Position numbers and translations under genes: made by a program
Notes under the pieces: model-generated
The model's database searches: none
What the model was told of the DNA's origin: nothing
The model's input: only the letters and a program-made list of their open reading frames with translations
DNA from: Candidatus Peribacteria bacterium RIFCSPLOWO2_12_FULL_55_15
GTDB lineage: Bacteria; Patescibacteriota; Gracilibacteria; Peribacterales; Peribacteraceae
Length of the DNA: 42,495 nucleotides
NCBI GenBank assembly: GCA_001789045.1
Contig: MFYG01000020.1
Location: forward strand, 112,349-154,843
Direction: 5' to 3'
In this document: one piece after another, positions 7,160-15,329 of the stretch
Layout: every line of letters begins with the position of its first letter
Position numbering within the stretch: position 1 is the first letter of the stretch

Positions 7160-7190
7160 TGGAGTTTTTCAGAGATTCCTATAGTTTTTT
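7148..7190 (+). terminator. Rho-independent terminator between convergent genes
   Basis: AGGAATCTCTGA (7148-7159) pairs perfectly with TCAGAGATTCCT (7169-7180) over 12 bp, with a nine-base loop, followed by ATAG and six Ts (7185-7190). The left arm includes the stop codon of the plus-strand gene (7157-7159), and the right arm overlaps the stop of the minus-strand methyltransferase. There is no T tract on the minus strand, so it should act mainly on plus-strand transcription. Confidence 0.85.
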
Positions 7191-7862
7191 CTCTGCGATG
7201 ACGATCGTTGTGACCCCGAGGGGGAAGGGCCGCTCGAAGAGGCGAAAGAACGGGGAAAGGATAGTGGCAAGCGGCATGCGATTGGGGGTGAGGAGACCCC
7301 AGGAGCAACTTGCGATAATGCGAAGGTTTGCTGCTATGGTGAGTGAACGAACGTAGTGTGGCGTAAAGCGCAGGGCCCCACGTTCCTCCCGTTTCACTGT
7401 GCTGAAGCCTGCAATGACGGGGTTCCAGATATTCGGTTCAATATACACAACGTAGCGCTTGGATACTCTCGCCATTTCCCGCACCACTTGGAGGCGATCG
7501 TGCGCATCGACGTGATGGAGAAGGGCGTGGCAGAACACAAGATCGAACGTCGCATCGGAGAATGCCATGGATCGGGCATCCATCACGAATTTTCGTTCGA
7601 TGGGATTCTGTTCGAGGATGACGGGGGAAGAATCCACGGCAGTCGTTGGCGCATGCCGGTCCCACTCGTAGGAGAAGTATCCATTGCCTGCCCCAACATC
7701 GAGGATGGTTGCTTCTGCGGGGAGACGGATGTGCTCGAGAATGTAGCGAATCTTCGGCTGTGTGTAGGCCGCAATGACGGGGCCGCGCGGATCACGGCGT
7801 TTGCGCTGGACATCAGCGTTCCAGTACGCTTGCTGTTGTGCAGTAAAGGTCTCTTGTGGCAT
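7179..7862 (-). CDS. class I SAM-dependent methyltransferase
   Basis: A 227-residue enzyme. Motif I is ILDVGAGNGYFSYEW (about residues 53-67), the acidic loop is TTAVDSS, and a conserved MAFSDATFDLVFCHALLHHV segment follows, typical of the Methyltransf_11 group. The N-terminus QQQAYWNADVQRKRRDP resembles sugar and small-molecule methyltransferases that start with an 'YW' segment. It lies 18 bases downstream of the flippase-like gene in the same direction, so the two are probably one transcript. The substrate cannot be told from sequence. Confidence 0.82.
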   Translation of the reverse strand: MPQETFTAQQQAYWNADVQRKRRDPRGPVIAAYTQPKIRYILEHIRLPAEATILDVGAGNGYFSYEWDRHAPTTAVDSSPVILEQNPIERKFVMDARSMAFSDATFDLVFCHALLHHVDAHDRLQVVREMARVSKRYVVYIEPNIWNPVIAGFSTVKREERGALRFTPHYVRSLTIAANLRIIASCSWGLLTPNRMPLATILSPFFRLFERPFPLGVTTIVIAEKKL

Positions 7863-7880
7863 AGATTCCAGGGTACGCGG

Positions 7881-8753
7881 TCATTTCCTCGTCTTCAACC
7901 AATACCAGGCACCCAGCGTGCCAAAGAGCGTTTGGGTGACGAGCATGAGCGAAGCCAAGGCGACGGCGCGTGGGGCGGCGATGCCGTGCGGGGCAAGAAG
8001 GGTGATGAGGGCCATATCGCGTGTCCCGAGACCCGATGGGGCGATGGGGAGAATTGCCACAATGCCGGTAACGGTGAGGACGGCGATGAGGGTGAAGGGA
8101 GCGATGACGATTCCGAGGCTCCTCGTGAGGATGATTCCCCACCAGAAGTAGCACATCCACCCGACAGTGGTTGTGGCAAGGAGCAGAAGCACCATTCTTC
8201 CCGTCGTCAGATCAGAGAGCTCTCGCAGCCACCGGACCCCCTCGCGGTGTTTTCTCGTTGCTTTCCACAGGAGCACTGTCGTGACCAGGAGCGCGACGCC
8301 GATGGCTATGACCGTGAACATGGCGGTCGTCCCGAAGAGCGTGCGGATTCCCAGGGTGGCGAGGACCGCGATGACGATGATATCCGCGATGCGGTCGATC
8401 AGACTAAGAGCGAATGCAGTCGGGCCATTGAGTCCCTGTCGGTGGAGATCAACAGCACGGCCGAGTTCTCCTATTTTTGCCGGGGTGATCATTGCGAGGA
8501 ACGCGCCGATGTTGAACAGTTTCCATGACTCTCTGAACGTCGGTTGCAGTCCGGCTGTGCGGACGATGAGGTGCCATCGAAGAGCCCGGATCACGTACTG
8601 GAGGATCAGGGGAATGCATGAGAGCAAGAGCATATCCCCCTCCACATTCCGGAGTTCTCTGAAGACGTCCTGCCACCCGATGTGACCGAGGATCCAGAGG
8701 AAGAGGACGAGGCCAACAATCTTGCAACTGCGCAGCGCGAGGTGGTTTGGCAC
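7881..8753 (-). CDS. UPF0104 / lysylphosphatidylglycerol synthase TM-region family membrane protein
   Basis: A multi-pass protein of about 290 residues with seven or eight hydrophobic helices. It has the family-like segments NIGAFLAMITPAKIGELGRA and ILPIAPSGLGTRDMALITLL, seen in the membrane domain of MprF and in AglD-like proteins. Stand-alone members are thought to flip or handle lipid-linked substrates, but the exact role is unproven. A GTG at 8753 is used because TACCAT ends seven bases upstream of it; a GTG at 8780 would add nine residues and run across that promoter. It is followed by the methyltransferase gene. A flippase role for lipid-linked sugar is inference from context. Confidence 0.8.
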   Translation of the reverse strand: MPNHLALRSCKIVGLVLFLWILGHIGWQDVFRELRNVEGDMLLLSCIPLILQYVIRALRWHLIVRTAGLQPTFRESWKLFNIGAFLAMITPAKIGELGRAVDLHRQGLNGPTAFALSLIDRIADIIVIAVLATLGIRTLFGTTAMFTVIAIGVALLVTTVLLWKATRKHREGVRWLRELSDLTTGRMVLLLLATTTVGWMCYFWWGIILTRSLGIVIAPFTLIAVLTVTGIVAILPIAPSGLGTRDMALITLLAPHGIAAPRAVALASLMLVTQTLFGTLGAWYWLKTRK

Positions 8754-8760
8754 GGGGGGA

Positions 8761-8770
8761 ATGGTATAGT
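8761..8770. promoter_or_regulatory. symmetric bidirectional -10 element
   Basis: ATGGTATAGT holds TATAGT on the plus strand (8765-8770), 12 bases before the ATG at 8783. It also holds TACCAT on the minus strand (8766-8761), seven bases before the GTG at 8753. The hexamers share the central TA, exactly the geometry seen at 3705-3714. Confidence 0.45.
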
Positions 8771-8782
8771 CCAAACGCACCG

Positions 8783-10402
8783 ATGCCTACTCATCGACAC
8801 CGGCCAATCGGCGTTCATCTCTCATTCCTTATCGGTTTCATCGTCCTGATATTTGGTCTGTGGATGTTGCCCGTGCTTCTTGCCGGTTTTCCCTATGTTC
8901 TTCCTGGTTTCCATGAGGAGGCGCAAGTGTTCATGGATACCGGCATGTTGCCCACAGGGAACGGTCGGCTCGGCACACTTATCGTCTGGTGGCTCCATAC
9001 GTTCCTACGCTGGCAGAACATCATCGGATGGTCTGCGGTGAGTGCGGCTGCATTCGCCGCCGGACTTGTGCCGTGGTGGTTCAGTGTGCGGCGCCTCTTC
9101 GACGTACAGGTTGCATGGCTCTCGACAGTCGTTCTCGGTTTGCTCCCGATGTACTGGATCGAGGCGCTGCGCTTGAGCGGCTACTCGTTCGCGCTTTTCT
9201 TCCTCTTCCTCGGCTTCGCGTTTTTCCTTGCGCTGCGGCCACGGAGTCGCATGGCCGCCATTGTTGCCTTTGGCGTCTGTTTCGGAGCGGTGCTCGGGAG
9301 CCGCGATGCCTTCATTGCCCTCCTTCCATGGTTTGTCTGTGCGTATGTTTTTGCGGAACGCCGCAAGCTCCTACGAGCGGGAATCGATGCCGCCGTCTTC
9401 CTCGCCGTCGCGTACGTAAGTTTCACCCTGCCGCTCTTTTTCAATGCCCTACATACCCAGGGATCGCTCATAGAACGCACTGCCGTGCTCCTTCCGCCCT
9501 TCGAGCGCACCGTACCGACGCCGGGACATTTATATCCGGATGATTACACGTACGAATTCGAGCGCACCGCATTCGATGAACGCCTGCGTCAGGAGATGAA
9601 GACCGCATCTTTTCTTGTCCGACAACAGAATGCAAAGATGCTCTACCACTATGGCGTTACGAAGAACGACGTCGTCACCCGTTTGAAGAACAGTGTCTGG
9701 CTTTTCCTCAATGCACTGCCCGCCCTGTTTATGGAGGATACCGTCGGTGGGCCGTTCCTGTGGCTTTTCATCATTCCCGGCATTGCCGTCCTCGCCGCGG
9801 AGCGCCGAAAATTTCTTGCGTTTCTCATGGGTCTATGGCTCTCGATGGAGTTTCTCCTTCGCTTTTTCTTCGTCTTCGGCCGCGATCACTTGATGGATGT
9901 AGGATGGATTCTCGCCCTGCTCGCTGCAGTGGGGATTGTCGTCGTTGCAGAGTCCGTCCACGCGCGATGGCGTCGCTCTTCACTCATCGTCCTCACTCTG
10001 GGCATCGTTATCCTCATGAGTGCGCAGCTTGTGACAGCAAACCGCAAGCAATTCGCGCGTCTCTACGCCCACTCGGAGGTTCCTGAAATGTATGCGGCGG
10101 AAGAGGTTCTCGCGCACCTTCCGAAGGGCACAGTGGTCGCCCATCCCCGCAAGCACCATCTCTTCACATTCTCCGATCGCACGCACGTGAGCATCAACAG
10201 GGGGACTGTCGACTGGCTCTCTGAGGAGGGAAGGCTTGCTGCTCCTTTTCGGCATTACGGTGTGACGCATATCATCGGCTATGATGAAGAACAGACAAGA
10301 AAGATTCTCGCAGCTGTTCCACGAGTAAAAATCCTCCCGCTTGTGGAGAGGGGAGTGCCACTGACCCCACTGACGAAGTATCTGCTCCACGTTGTACGGT
10401 AG
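8783..10402 (+). CDS. multi-pass membrane protein, GT-C glycosyltransferase-like
   Basis: A 539-residue protein with about ten hydrophobic helices through residue ~420 and a soluble C-terminal part (about residues 430-539) containing EVPEMYAAEEVLAHLPKGT. The first loop after helix 1 carries GFHEEAQVFMDTG, where GT-C enzymes of the PMT/ArnT type have catalytic acidic residues. GT-C enzymes transfer sugars from polyprenyl-phosphate donors on the outer face of the cytoplasmic membrane. The ATG at 8783 fits the start of a signal-anchor helix; an in-frame ATG at 8747 would lie upstream of the promoter. The family call rests on topology, not on a strong signature. Confidence 0.6.
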   Translation: MPTHRHRPIGVHLSFLIGFIVLIFGLWMLPVLLAGFPYVLPGFHEEAQVFMDTGMLPTGNGRLGTLIVWWLHTFLRWQNIIGWSAVSAAAFAAGLVPWWFSVRRLFDVQVAWLSTVVLGLLPMYWIEALRLSGYSFALFFLFLGFAFFLALRPRSRMAAIVAFGVCFGAVLGSRDAFIALLPWFVCAYVFAERRKLLRAGIDAAVFLAVAYVSFTLPLFFNALHTQGSLIERTAVLLPPFERTVPTPGHLYPDDYTYEFERTAFDERLRQEMKTASFLVRQQNAKMLYHYGVTKNDVVTRLKNSVWLFLNALPALFMEDTVGGPFLWLFIIPGIAVLAAERRKFLAFLMGLWLSMEFLLRFFFVFGRDHLMDVGWILALLAAVGIVVVAESVHARWRRSSLIVLTLGIVILMSAQLVTANRKQFARLYAHSEVPEMYAAEEVLAHLPKGTVVAHPRKHHLFTFSDRTHVSINRGTVDWLSEEGRLAAPFRHYGVTHIIGYDEEQTRKILAAVPRVKILPLVERGVPLTPLTKYLLHVVR

Positions 10403-10412
10403 GGAAAGGTGT

Positions 10413-11594
10413 TCATTCCCTGTCCAGGAGTGCAAGGTATGTTTTTGCCTGTTTTTCCAAGGAAAAGTCTTCAGAGACCCGTTTTTTGCCCTGTTCTCCC
10501 ATGAGATGCGCTCGTTGCGGATCGTGGAGAAGAGTGAGCAGCGCCCGGGCAAAACGTTCGGTATTGTGCGGATCGACGAGGAAGCCCGTTTCCCCATCAA
10601 CGACAATCTCCGGCGTGCCGCCGAAGGTTGTCCCAACGACCGCTTTCCCCGCGGCCATTGCTTCGATGTTCATGAGGTTGAACGGATCGAGGTAGATGGA
10701 CGGGGTCGTGACGAGGGATGCCGCCGCATATGCGAGGAGCATCTCTGGTTGTTGCAGGTGTCCGAGGAGGACGATTCCCTGCGTGTCCCTTACGGAGTGC
10801 TCTATGCGCTCACGGTTTCCGGCGATCGCGAGCTGCGCGCTTGGAATTTCCGATCGTACGACCGCGAATGCTTTCTGGAGAACCCCAATGCCCTTGTCGG
10901 CGCCGATGCGCCCGCCGAAGAGGATCGTCGGTCCCTGCAGTCCGTGCGTTTTTCTGAAGTTCTCGATTGCCGTTCGTTCTGGCGTCGCTGAGATTGCTGT
11001 TCCGTTGTAGACGACGGCGTGGATTTGGATACCATTCTGGCGGAGGAACGATGCAAGTGTATTGCTGATTGCGATCACCCTCGTTTTAGATTTCTGGAGA
11101 ATGCCCCGGATGCGGCGATTTCTGAATGGCGAGTAGTTGCGGCCGGCTGTGGCGAGGTGATCGAGGAGCGTCAGTCTCCGATTCTCCCGTATGCGTCCGA
11201 AGGAGACGAGGAAGGTGTCGTGTGCCGTGAGGATGGTGCGATCGGTGTGCTCCTTTGCGAGGAGAAGGCTCTCGTACGAGAGGTACGCGTGGAGGTTATG
11301 CGCGTGGACGGCGTCTGGCCGGAGCTCTCGCAGCGCATTCTTCACATGCGAGGCGGCAGCGGGATTACCGGTGCACAAGCGATGGCGATTCCTGAGGCTC
11401 GTGCGGATGGGGAGGCGAATGATGCGGCCCGCACCATCCGATTCCTCTTCCCATCGCTCGTGCTGTTGCTGTGTGGTGATCAGTGTGACGGTATGCCCAG
11501 CTTGTGCATATGCTCGTCGCAGGCGATCGACGACGACCGCTGCGCCGCCGCGTGCAGTGGGGAGGGCGTCATCGTTGAGGATGACAATATGCAT
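10413..11594 (-). CDS. GT4 family glycosyltransferase
   Basis: A 393-residue GT-B enzyme. The N-terminal domain has DDALPTARGGAAVVVDRL and VHAHNLHAYLS. The C-terminal nucleotide-sugar-binding domain has ILFGGRIGADKGIGVL, LLGHLQQPEMLLAYAAASL and the EX7E-type segment PFNLMNIEAMAAGKAVVGT, followed by GGTPEIVVDGETGFLVDP. Such enzymes retain anomeric configuration and act in the cytoplasm on lipid- or glycan-linked acceptors. It is divergent from the ABC exporter gene and convergent with the GT-C-like gene (10 bases apart). Donor and acceptor are unknown. Confidence 0.92.
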   Translation of the reverse strand: MHIVILNDDALPTARGGAAVVVDRLRRAYAQAGHTVTLITTQQQHERWEEESDGAGRIIRLPIRTSLRNRHRLCTGNPAAASHVKNALRELRPDAVHAHNLHAYLSYESLLLAKEHTDRTILTAHDTFLVSFGRIRENRRLTLLDHLATAGRNYSPFRNRRIRGILQKSKTRVIAISNTLASFLRQNGIQIHAVVYNGTAISATPERTAIENFRKTHGLQGPTILFGGRIGADKGIGVLQKAFAVVRSEIPSAQLAIAGNRERIEHSVRDTQGIVLLGHLQQPEMLLAYAAASLVTTPSIYLDPFNLMNIEAMAAGKAVVGTTFGGTPEIVVDGETGFLVDPHNTERFARALLTLLHDPQRAHLMGEQGKKRVSEDFSLEKQAKTYLALLDRE

Positions 11595-11603
11595 TCACTG
11601 CGA

Positions 11604-11609
11604 AGCATA
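11604..11609 (-). promoter_or_regulatory. putative -10 element (TATGCT) of GT4 gene
   Basis: TATGCT ends nine bases before the ATG at 11594 on the minus strand, predicting a leader of two or three bases at most. Confidence 0.4.
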
Positions 11610-11617
11610 GACCCTCC

Positions 11618-11646
11618 TTGTAAAAATACACGTATTCCGATAGTGT
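11618..11646 (+). promoter_or_regulatory. putative promoter of ABC exporter operon
   Basis: TTGTAA (11618-11623), a 17-base spacer and TAGTGT (11641-11646). The ATG at 11658 begins 11 bases after the -10, so the leader would be about five bases. Confidence 0.45.
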
Positions 11647-11657
11647 CTTTCGGCATC

Positions 11658-13484
11658 ATGCAGCCTAAATCCGCACGAGAACGCTCTACGATTGGACAGA
11701 TCCTCCTTCTTCTGCGGGGGATCCATCTCCCTGTCTGGTACATCGTGCTCCCCGTCCTCCTCGGTCTTGCTGCCGCAGCCTTTGAGGGCGTCGGCATGGG
11801 GCTCCTCATTCCCATTCTGAACGGCTTCCTCCATAAGAGTTTCACGTTCGTCCTCGATGCGCCGTACGTCGGTACTGTCCTCCGTTTATTGCCAGAAAAC
11901 ATTCTCCAGAATGACCGCTTGCTCTTCGGAATCTTTCTTGCGGCCTTTGTGGTCGTCTATGTGCTCAAAAGCGTCCTTCGGTACTTCTCTGCAATCAGCA
12001 TGGTGTACCTTGCCGCGCGCTCGATCCATCACCTGCGCAAAATCCTCTTCGCGAAGTACCTCGGCTTCGGCAAGCAATTCTTCGATACGACGAATGTCGG
12101 ACATCACGCGACGCTCCTCACGAACTTTACCGCGATGGCGTTGCACCCGCTCTTTCACATTGACCGACAGATGAATGCGCTTTTTTCCCTTAGTGTGTAC
12201 ATCGTCGTGATGTTCATTATTTCCTGGAGACTCACGTTCATAGCGCTGCCGCTCTTCGTTGTGTTGCATGTTGTGATCCGAGCGATGATTGTGCACATCA
12301 GGCATCTCTCGCATTCCATCGCAGAACGAGGGTCGGATCTCGGCAAGAAGTCCGTGGAAATTCTCTCAACGATTCCGCTGGTGAAGTCCTACGGGACGGA
12401 ACGTCAGGAGCAAGAGCACTACACACAAATCAGCGATGCGATCGCCCGTCTCGATTTCCACTCGCGGATTTTCCAGGAACTCCTCCTCCCGTTACAGGAG
12501 GTCATCACTCTCCTGGTTGCGACGGCGATCCTCGTTGGATCACTGGCGTTCTTTGGGAGAGAACAGATTGCCTCCGAGCCGGCGCTCGTTGTGTACTTCT
12601 ATATCATCATCAACGCCGCAAGCAAATTTGGCGTTCTTTCGGGGCTGCGTGGGCGGTTCGCTGCAGCCAGTGGACCATTGGATGCTGTTCTGGAGATTTT
12701 CGACGAGCGCGGCAAGTTCTTCGTCTGCGGTGGTACGAGGGAGTTCGGGGGACTCCACCATGCCATTGAGTGCCGTTCCCTGGCGTTTGAGTACAGCGAG
12801 GATCGGCAGGTTCTGCGACAGGTCTCCTGCACCATGGAACAGGGGAAAATGACCGCCATCGTCGGTCCCACGGGGGCGGGGAAGAGCACACTCATTCATC
12901 TCCTCATGCGCTACTACGATTGCCCGCCGGGCGCGATCTTCGTCGATTCCATCGATATCCGCGAGTTCCGCCTGGATTCCTACCTCGCACAGGTTGCGCT
13001 CGTCAGTCAGGAGACGCTGCTCCTCCATGAGAGCCTGCGCAACAACATCACCTATGGTCTCAAACGGGATGTTTCTGAAGAGGAACTTGCACGCGTTCTC
13101 GATCAGTCTCGACTCACGGATTTTGTTGCAAAGTTGCCTCAGGGTATTGCAACACCCATCGGCGATCGCGGGGTGCGACTCTCCGGTGGCGAGAAGCAGC
13201 GCGTGTCCATTGCGCGGGCTCTCCTCAAGAATGCCTCTATTCTCATCCTCGACGAGGCGACGAGCTCGCTCGATAGTCAGACCGAGAAGCTCATCCAGGA
13301 GGCGATTGCTGAGGCCGTGCATGGTCGCACCTCGATTGTCATCGCACACCGCCTCTCGACGATCCGCAACGCGGACAAGATCATCGTGCTGGAGGATGGA
13401 AGAGTGGTGGAGGAAGGGACGCTGGAGAAGTTGTTGGAGAAGCGAGGATTGTTCTTTACCTTATGGGAGGAACAAAAATTCTGA
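11658..13484 (+). CDS. ABC transporter, fused permease-ATPase (MsbA-like exporter)
   Basis: A 608-residue half-transporter that would act as a dimer in the cytoplasmic membrane. Six transmembrane helices occupy about residues 20-325. The ATPase domain has Walker A GPTGAGKST (about 403-411), Q-loop VSQETLL, signature LSGGEKQ (508-514), Walker B ILILDEATSSLD and H-loop IAHRLST. All catalytic elements are intact. The family exports lipids, lipid-linked oligosaccharides or peptides; in this glycan locus a lipid-linked glycan is the likely cargo (inference). The ATG at 11658 is supported by a promoter with 17-base spacing. It overlaps the following gene by 22 bases. Confidence 0.93.
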   Translation: MQPKSARERSTIGQILLLLRGIHLPVWYIVLPVLLGLAAAAFEGVGMGLLIPILNGFLHKSFTFVLDAPYVGTVLRLLPENILQNDRLLFGIFLAAFVVVYVLKSVLRYFSAISMVYLAARSIHHLRKILFAKYLGFGKQFFDTTNVGHHATLLTNFTAMALHPLFHIDRQMNALFSLSVYIVVMFIISWRLTFIALPLFVVLHVVIRAMIVHIRHLSHSIAERGSDLGKKSVEILSTIPLVKSYGTERQEQEHYTQISDAIARLDFHSRIFQELLLPLQEVITLLVATAILVGSLAFFGREQIASEPALVVYFYIIINAASKFGVLSGLRGRFAAASGPLDAVLEIFDERGKFFVCGGTREFGGLHHAIECRSLAFEYSEDRQVLRQVSCTMEQGKMTAIVGPTGAGKSTLIHLLMRYYDCPPGAIFVDSIDIREFRLDSYLAQVALVSQETLLLHESLRNNITYGLKRDVSEEELARVLDQSRLTDFVAKLPQGIATPIGDRGVRLSGGEKQRVSIARALLKNASILILDEATSSLDSQTEKLIQEAIAEAVHGRTSIVIAHRLSTIRNADKIIVLEDGRVVEEGTLEKLLEKRGLFFTLWEEQKF

Positions 13485-14254
13485 CCCCGATTGCCATGGA
13501 TGCCATTCATGATCTTGCGCGGCAGCCCTTTACGAAGGAAGAAGAAGAGGCATACGCCGAGGCGCTCCTCATCGGTCACCGGCAGTGTCATCCATATTAC
13601 AAGCATATTATCCGTCGTCTCGCGCCGCAAAGAGCTCGACGCCGCTTGCAGAGTCTCCAGGATTCTGGGGTGCGGCTCCTCACGTACGTGCAGGAGGCTC
13701 ATGTTGCATTGAAGGATTACAAAGTCATCCAATTCACCGATCTCATCCGCGCTCTCCGGCCGCGCGTGATCTACGAATTCGGCGCCGGCGGTTCGACGTG
13801 TTTGTTCGCTGAACTCCTGCAGGAAAATCATCGCAAGTACGGCATCAGGGGAGCATTACATTCGTTCGAGCAATCAGAGGATTACTACCGGCGGATGTCC
13901 GCGGCGTTTCCTGAGGATTTGCGATCGTATGTCACCTGGCACTTTTGCGAGACACGGTACGCATGGCGTGGGCCGCACCGCGCGCTCGGTTATAAGAAGC
14001 CCCATCTCAACCATCCGGTCGTGGATCTCGTCTACGTCGATGGACCTGACCACATCTATGGGACGGAGCACTTCAGGGAGTATCCGTTCTTCAACAGCGA
14101 TCTGATCGATCTTGTGGGGGGGGGCGTACAAGTGCGATGTGCAGTGAACGACGTACGCTGGTTTAACAAGTCATTCTTCGAACACTTCTTGTCTGCGACA
14201 CACCGGTGTGATCTTTGCCTCACCCATAAATCTTTCATGATCTGTCCACGATGA
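13463..14254 (+). CDS. putative SAM-dependent methyltransferase-like protein
   Basis: A 263-residue protein that I do not recognise precisely. A Rossmann-like core is suggested by VIYEFGAGGSTCLFAELL (motif I-like), GALHSFEQSEDYYRR (acidic position after strand 2) and VDLVYVDGPDH (motif after strand 4), as in the Methyltransf_24-type group. An ATG at 13496 is an alternative start that would remove the 22-base overlap with the ABC exporter gene. A run of nine Gs (14116-14124) near the 3' end encodes part of VGGG; one base more or less would change the last ~43 residues. It is co-directional and probably co-transcribed with the exporter. Confidence 0.6.
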   Translation: MGGTKILTPIAMDAIHDLARQPFTKEEEEAYAEALLIGHRQCHPYYKHIIRRLAPQRARRRLQSLQDSGVRLLTYVQEAHVALKDYKVIQFTDLIRALRPRVIYEFGAGGSTCLFAELLQENHRKYGIRGALHSFEQSEDYYRRMSAAFPEDLRSYVTWHFCETRYAWRGPHRALGYKKPHLNHPVVDLVYVDGPDHIYGTEHFREYPFFNSDLIDLVGGGVQVRCAVNDVRWFNKSFFEHFLSATHRCDLCLTHKSFMICPR

Positions 14255-14418
14255 AGTTCATCCGCCTCCTCATCGATATTGTCGCGTACTCTCTTGAGCG
14301 AGCCAGGCTCAAGCGGTTTCTCCGAGAGCGTGGCACATCGTATGCTGCGAATCATCGTGATGAATGGAGGCGGTACGGGCGCGATAATCGGGCGCATCGG
14401 TATCTTGAGACCCGCTGA
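14251..14418 (+). CDS. possible small basic protein (55 aa)
   Basis: An open frame from ATG at 14251 that overlaps the previous stop as ATGA, the usual sign of translational coupling. The product is very basic, with more than a dozen Arg residues, beginning MKFIRLLIDIVAYSLERA and ending RAHRYLETR. The N-terminal 15 residues are weakly hydrophobic. The last 67 bases overlap the 3' end of the convergent dehydrogenase gene, which weakens the case. No family is recognised. Confidence 0.35.
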   Translation: MKFIRLLIDIVAYSLERARLKRFLRERGTSYAANHRDEWRRYGRDNRAHRYLETR

Positions 14419-15329
14419 AGTTTCTCTGCAATGAACATATCCGTCGCTCTTCGTGCTTCCACTGTCGTACCACCGATATGTGGTGTGATGATGACGTTGT
14501 CGTGAGTCCGGGCGAAATCGATGAGGGCCGATCGTGCTTTTGTTGGGGTGAAGGAGAGTTCGTCCGCGAGCACGTCGGCAGCGTAGCCGGTCAGATGGTA
14601 GCTCTTGAGAGCGGCGAGGATCGCTCCCTCGTCGACAATGTTCCCGCGTGCGGTGTTGATGAGGAGAGCAGAAGGTTTCAGACACTTCATTTCCTTCGCT
14701 CCGATCATTCTCTCTGTTTTCTCCGTCAAGGGCACATGGATGGAGATGACGTCGGCGGTCTTGAGGAGGCGCGTGAGAGGCACCCCCCCCTTCTTTTTGG
14801 GGTCCGTGAAGATCACATTCATGCCGAGAGCCTTTCCGTATTTTCCCATCATCGATCCCAGGCGGCCGAAGCCCACGATGCCGAGTGTTTTTCCGGCGAG
14901 CGAATGGCCGCAGAATGCCGAGCGGTTCCACTCGTTGCGGAGGACCGATGTATGGGCAGCAGGTATCTTCCGAACGAGGGCGAGCAGTAACCCGAGCGCC
15001 AGCTCCGCCGTTGCGGTGATTCTTTTCAGGAAAGCGGTTTCTCCCCGGAGGCTGAGTACGGTGATTCCCTTCTTTCGTGCGTAGGCTGAGTCGATGTGGT
15101 CGATCCCCGTGGTGGGTGTGGCAATAATGGTAAGACACTTTCCTGCATCTATCACCTGCTTGTCCACACGGAGGCCGAGCCCGACGATCAGAATGGAAAC
15201 AGCAGGAACTTTGACAACCAATTTTTCCTGCGTGAGCGTTGCATATTCTGTTTCACCGATTGATTCAAGGATCGATCGTGCACTCTGCGCGAACGTATCC
15301 CCGATGGTGTTGAGGATCCTATGCGGCAC
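14352..15329 (-). CDS. D-2-hydroxyacid dehydrogenase (phosphoglycerate dehydrogenase-like)
   Basis: A 325-residue NAD-dependent oxidoreductase of the D-isomer-specific 2-hydroxyacid dehydrogenase family. The nucleotide-binding motif is GFGRLG (about residues 153-158). The catalytic triad is visible as Arg in LLINTARGNIVDEGA, Glu in AADVLADEL and His in ITPHIGGTT. A GTG at 15329 is the best start: it overlaps the NeuA stop by 11 bases, and frames further upstream are antisense-like. It is the last gene of the NeuB-NeuC-NeuA operon, so it may act on an alpha-keto or alpha-hydroxy acid of that pathway, such as the sugar acid itself or its PEP-derived end. That role is inference. Confidence 0.85.
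   Translation of the reverse strand: MPHRILNTIGDTFAQSARSILESIGETEYATLTQEKLVVKVPAVSILIVGLGLRVDKQVIDAGKCLTIIATPTTGIDHIDSAYARKKGITVLSLRGETAFLKRITATAELALGLLLALVRKIPAAHTSVLRNEWNRSAFCGHSLAGKTLGIVGFGRLGSMMGKYGKALGMNVIFTDPKKKGGVPLTRLLKTADVISIHVPLTEKTERMIGAKEMKCLKPSALLINTARGNIVDEGAILAALKSYHLTGYAADVLADELSFTPTKARSALIDFARTHDNVIITPHIGGTTVEARRATDMFIAEKLQRVSRYRCARLSRPYRLHSSR

Noticed and set aside
7356-8528. 390-residue open frame on the plus strand
   Set aside because: It is antisense to the methyltransferase and flippase-like genes; it is highly charged with no recognisable domain.
10401-10421. Inverted repeat AGGGAA/TTCCCT between convergent genes as a terminator
   Set aside because: The stem is only six base pairs with a nine-base loop and no T tract on either strand.
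14116-14124. Nine-G run in the methyltransferase-like gene, with runs of eight or nine G/C at 6589, 14783 and 22211, considered as phase-variation tracts
   Set aside because: At this G+C content two or three runs of eight or more are expected by chance in 42 kb, and all three coding runs keep the expected frame.
14056-15138. 360-residue open frame on the minus strand
   Set aside because: It is a shadow of the D-2-hydroxyacid dehydrogenase, which has all catalytic motifs in its own frame.
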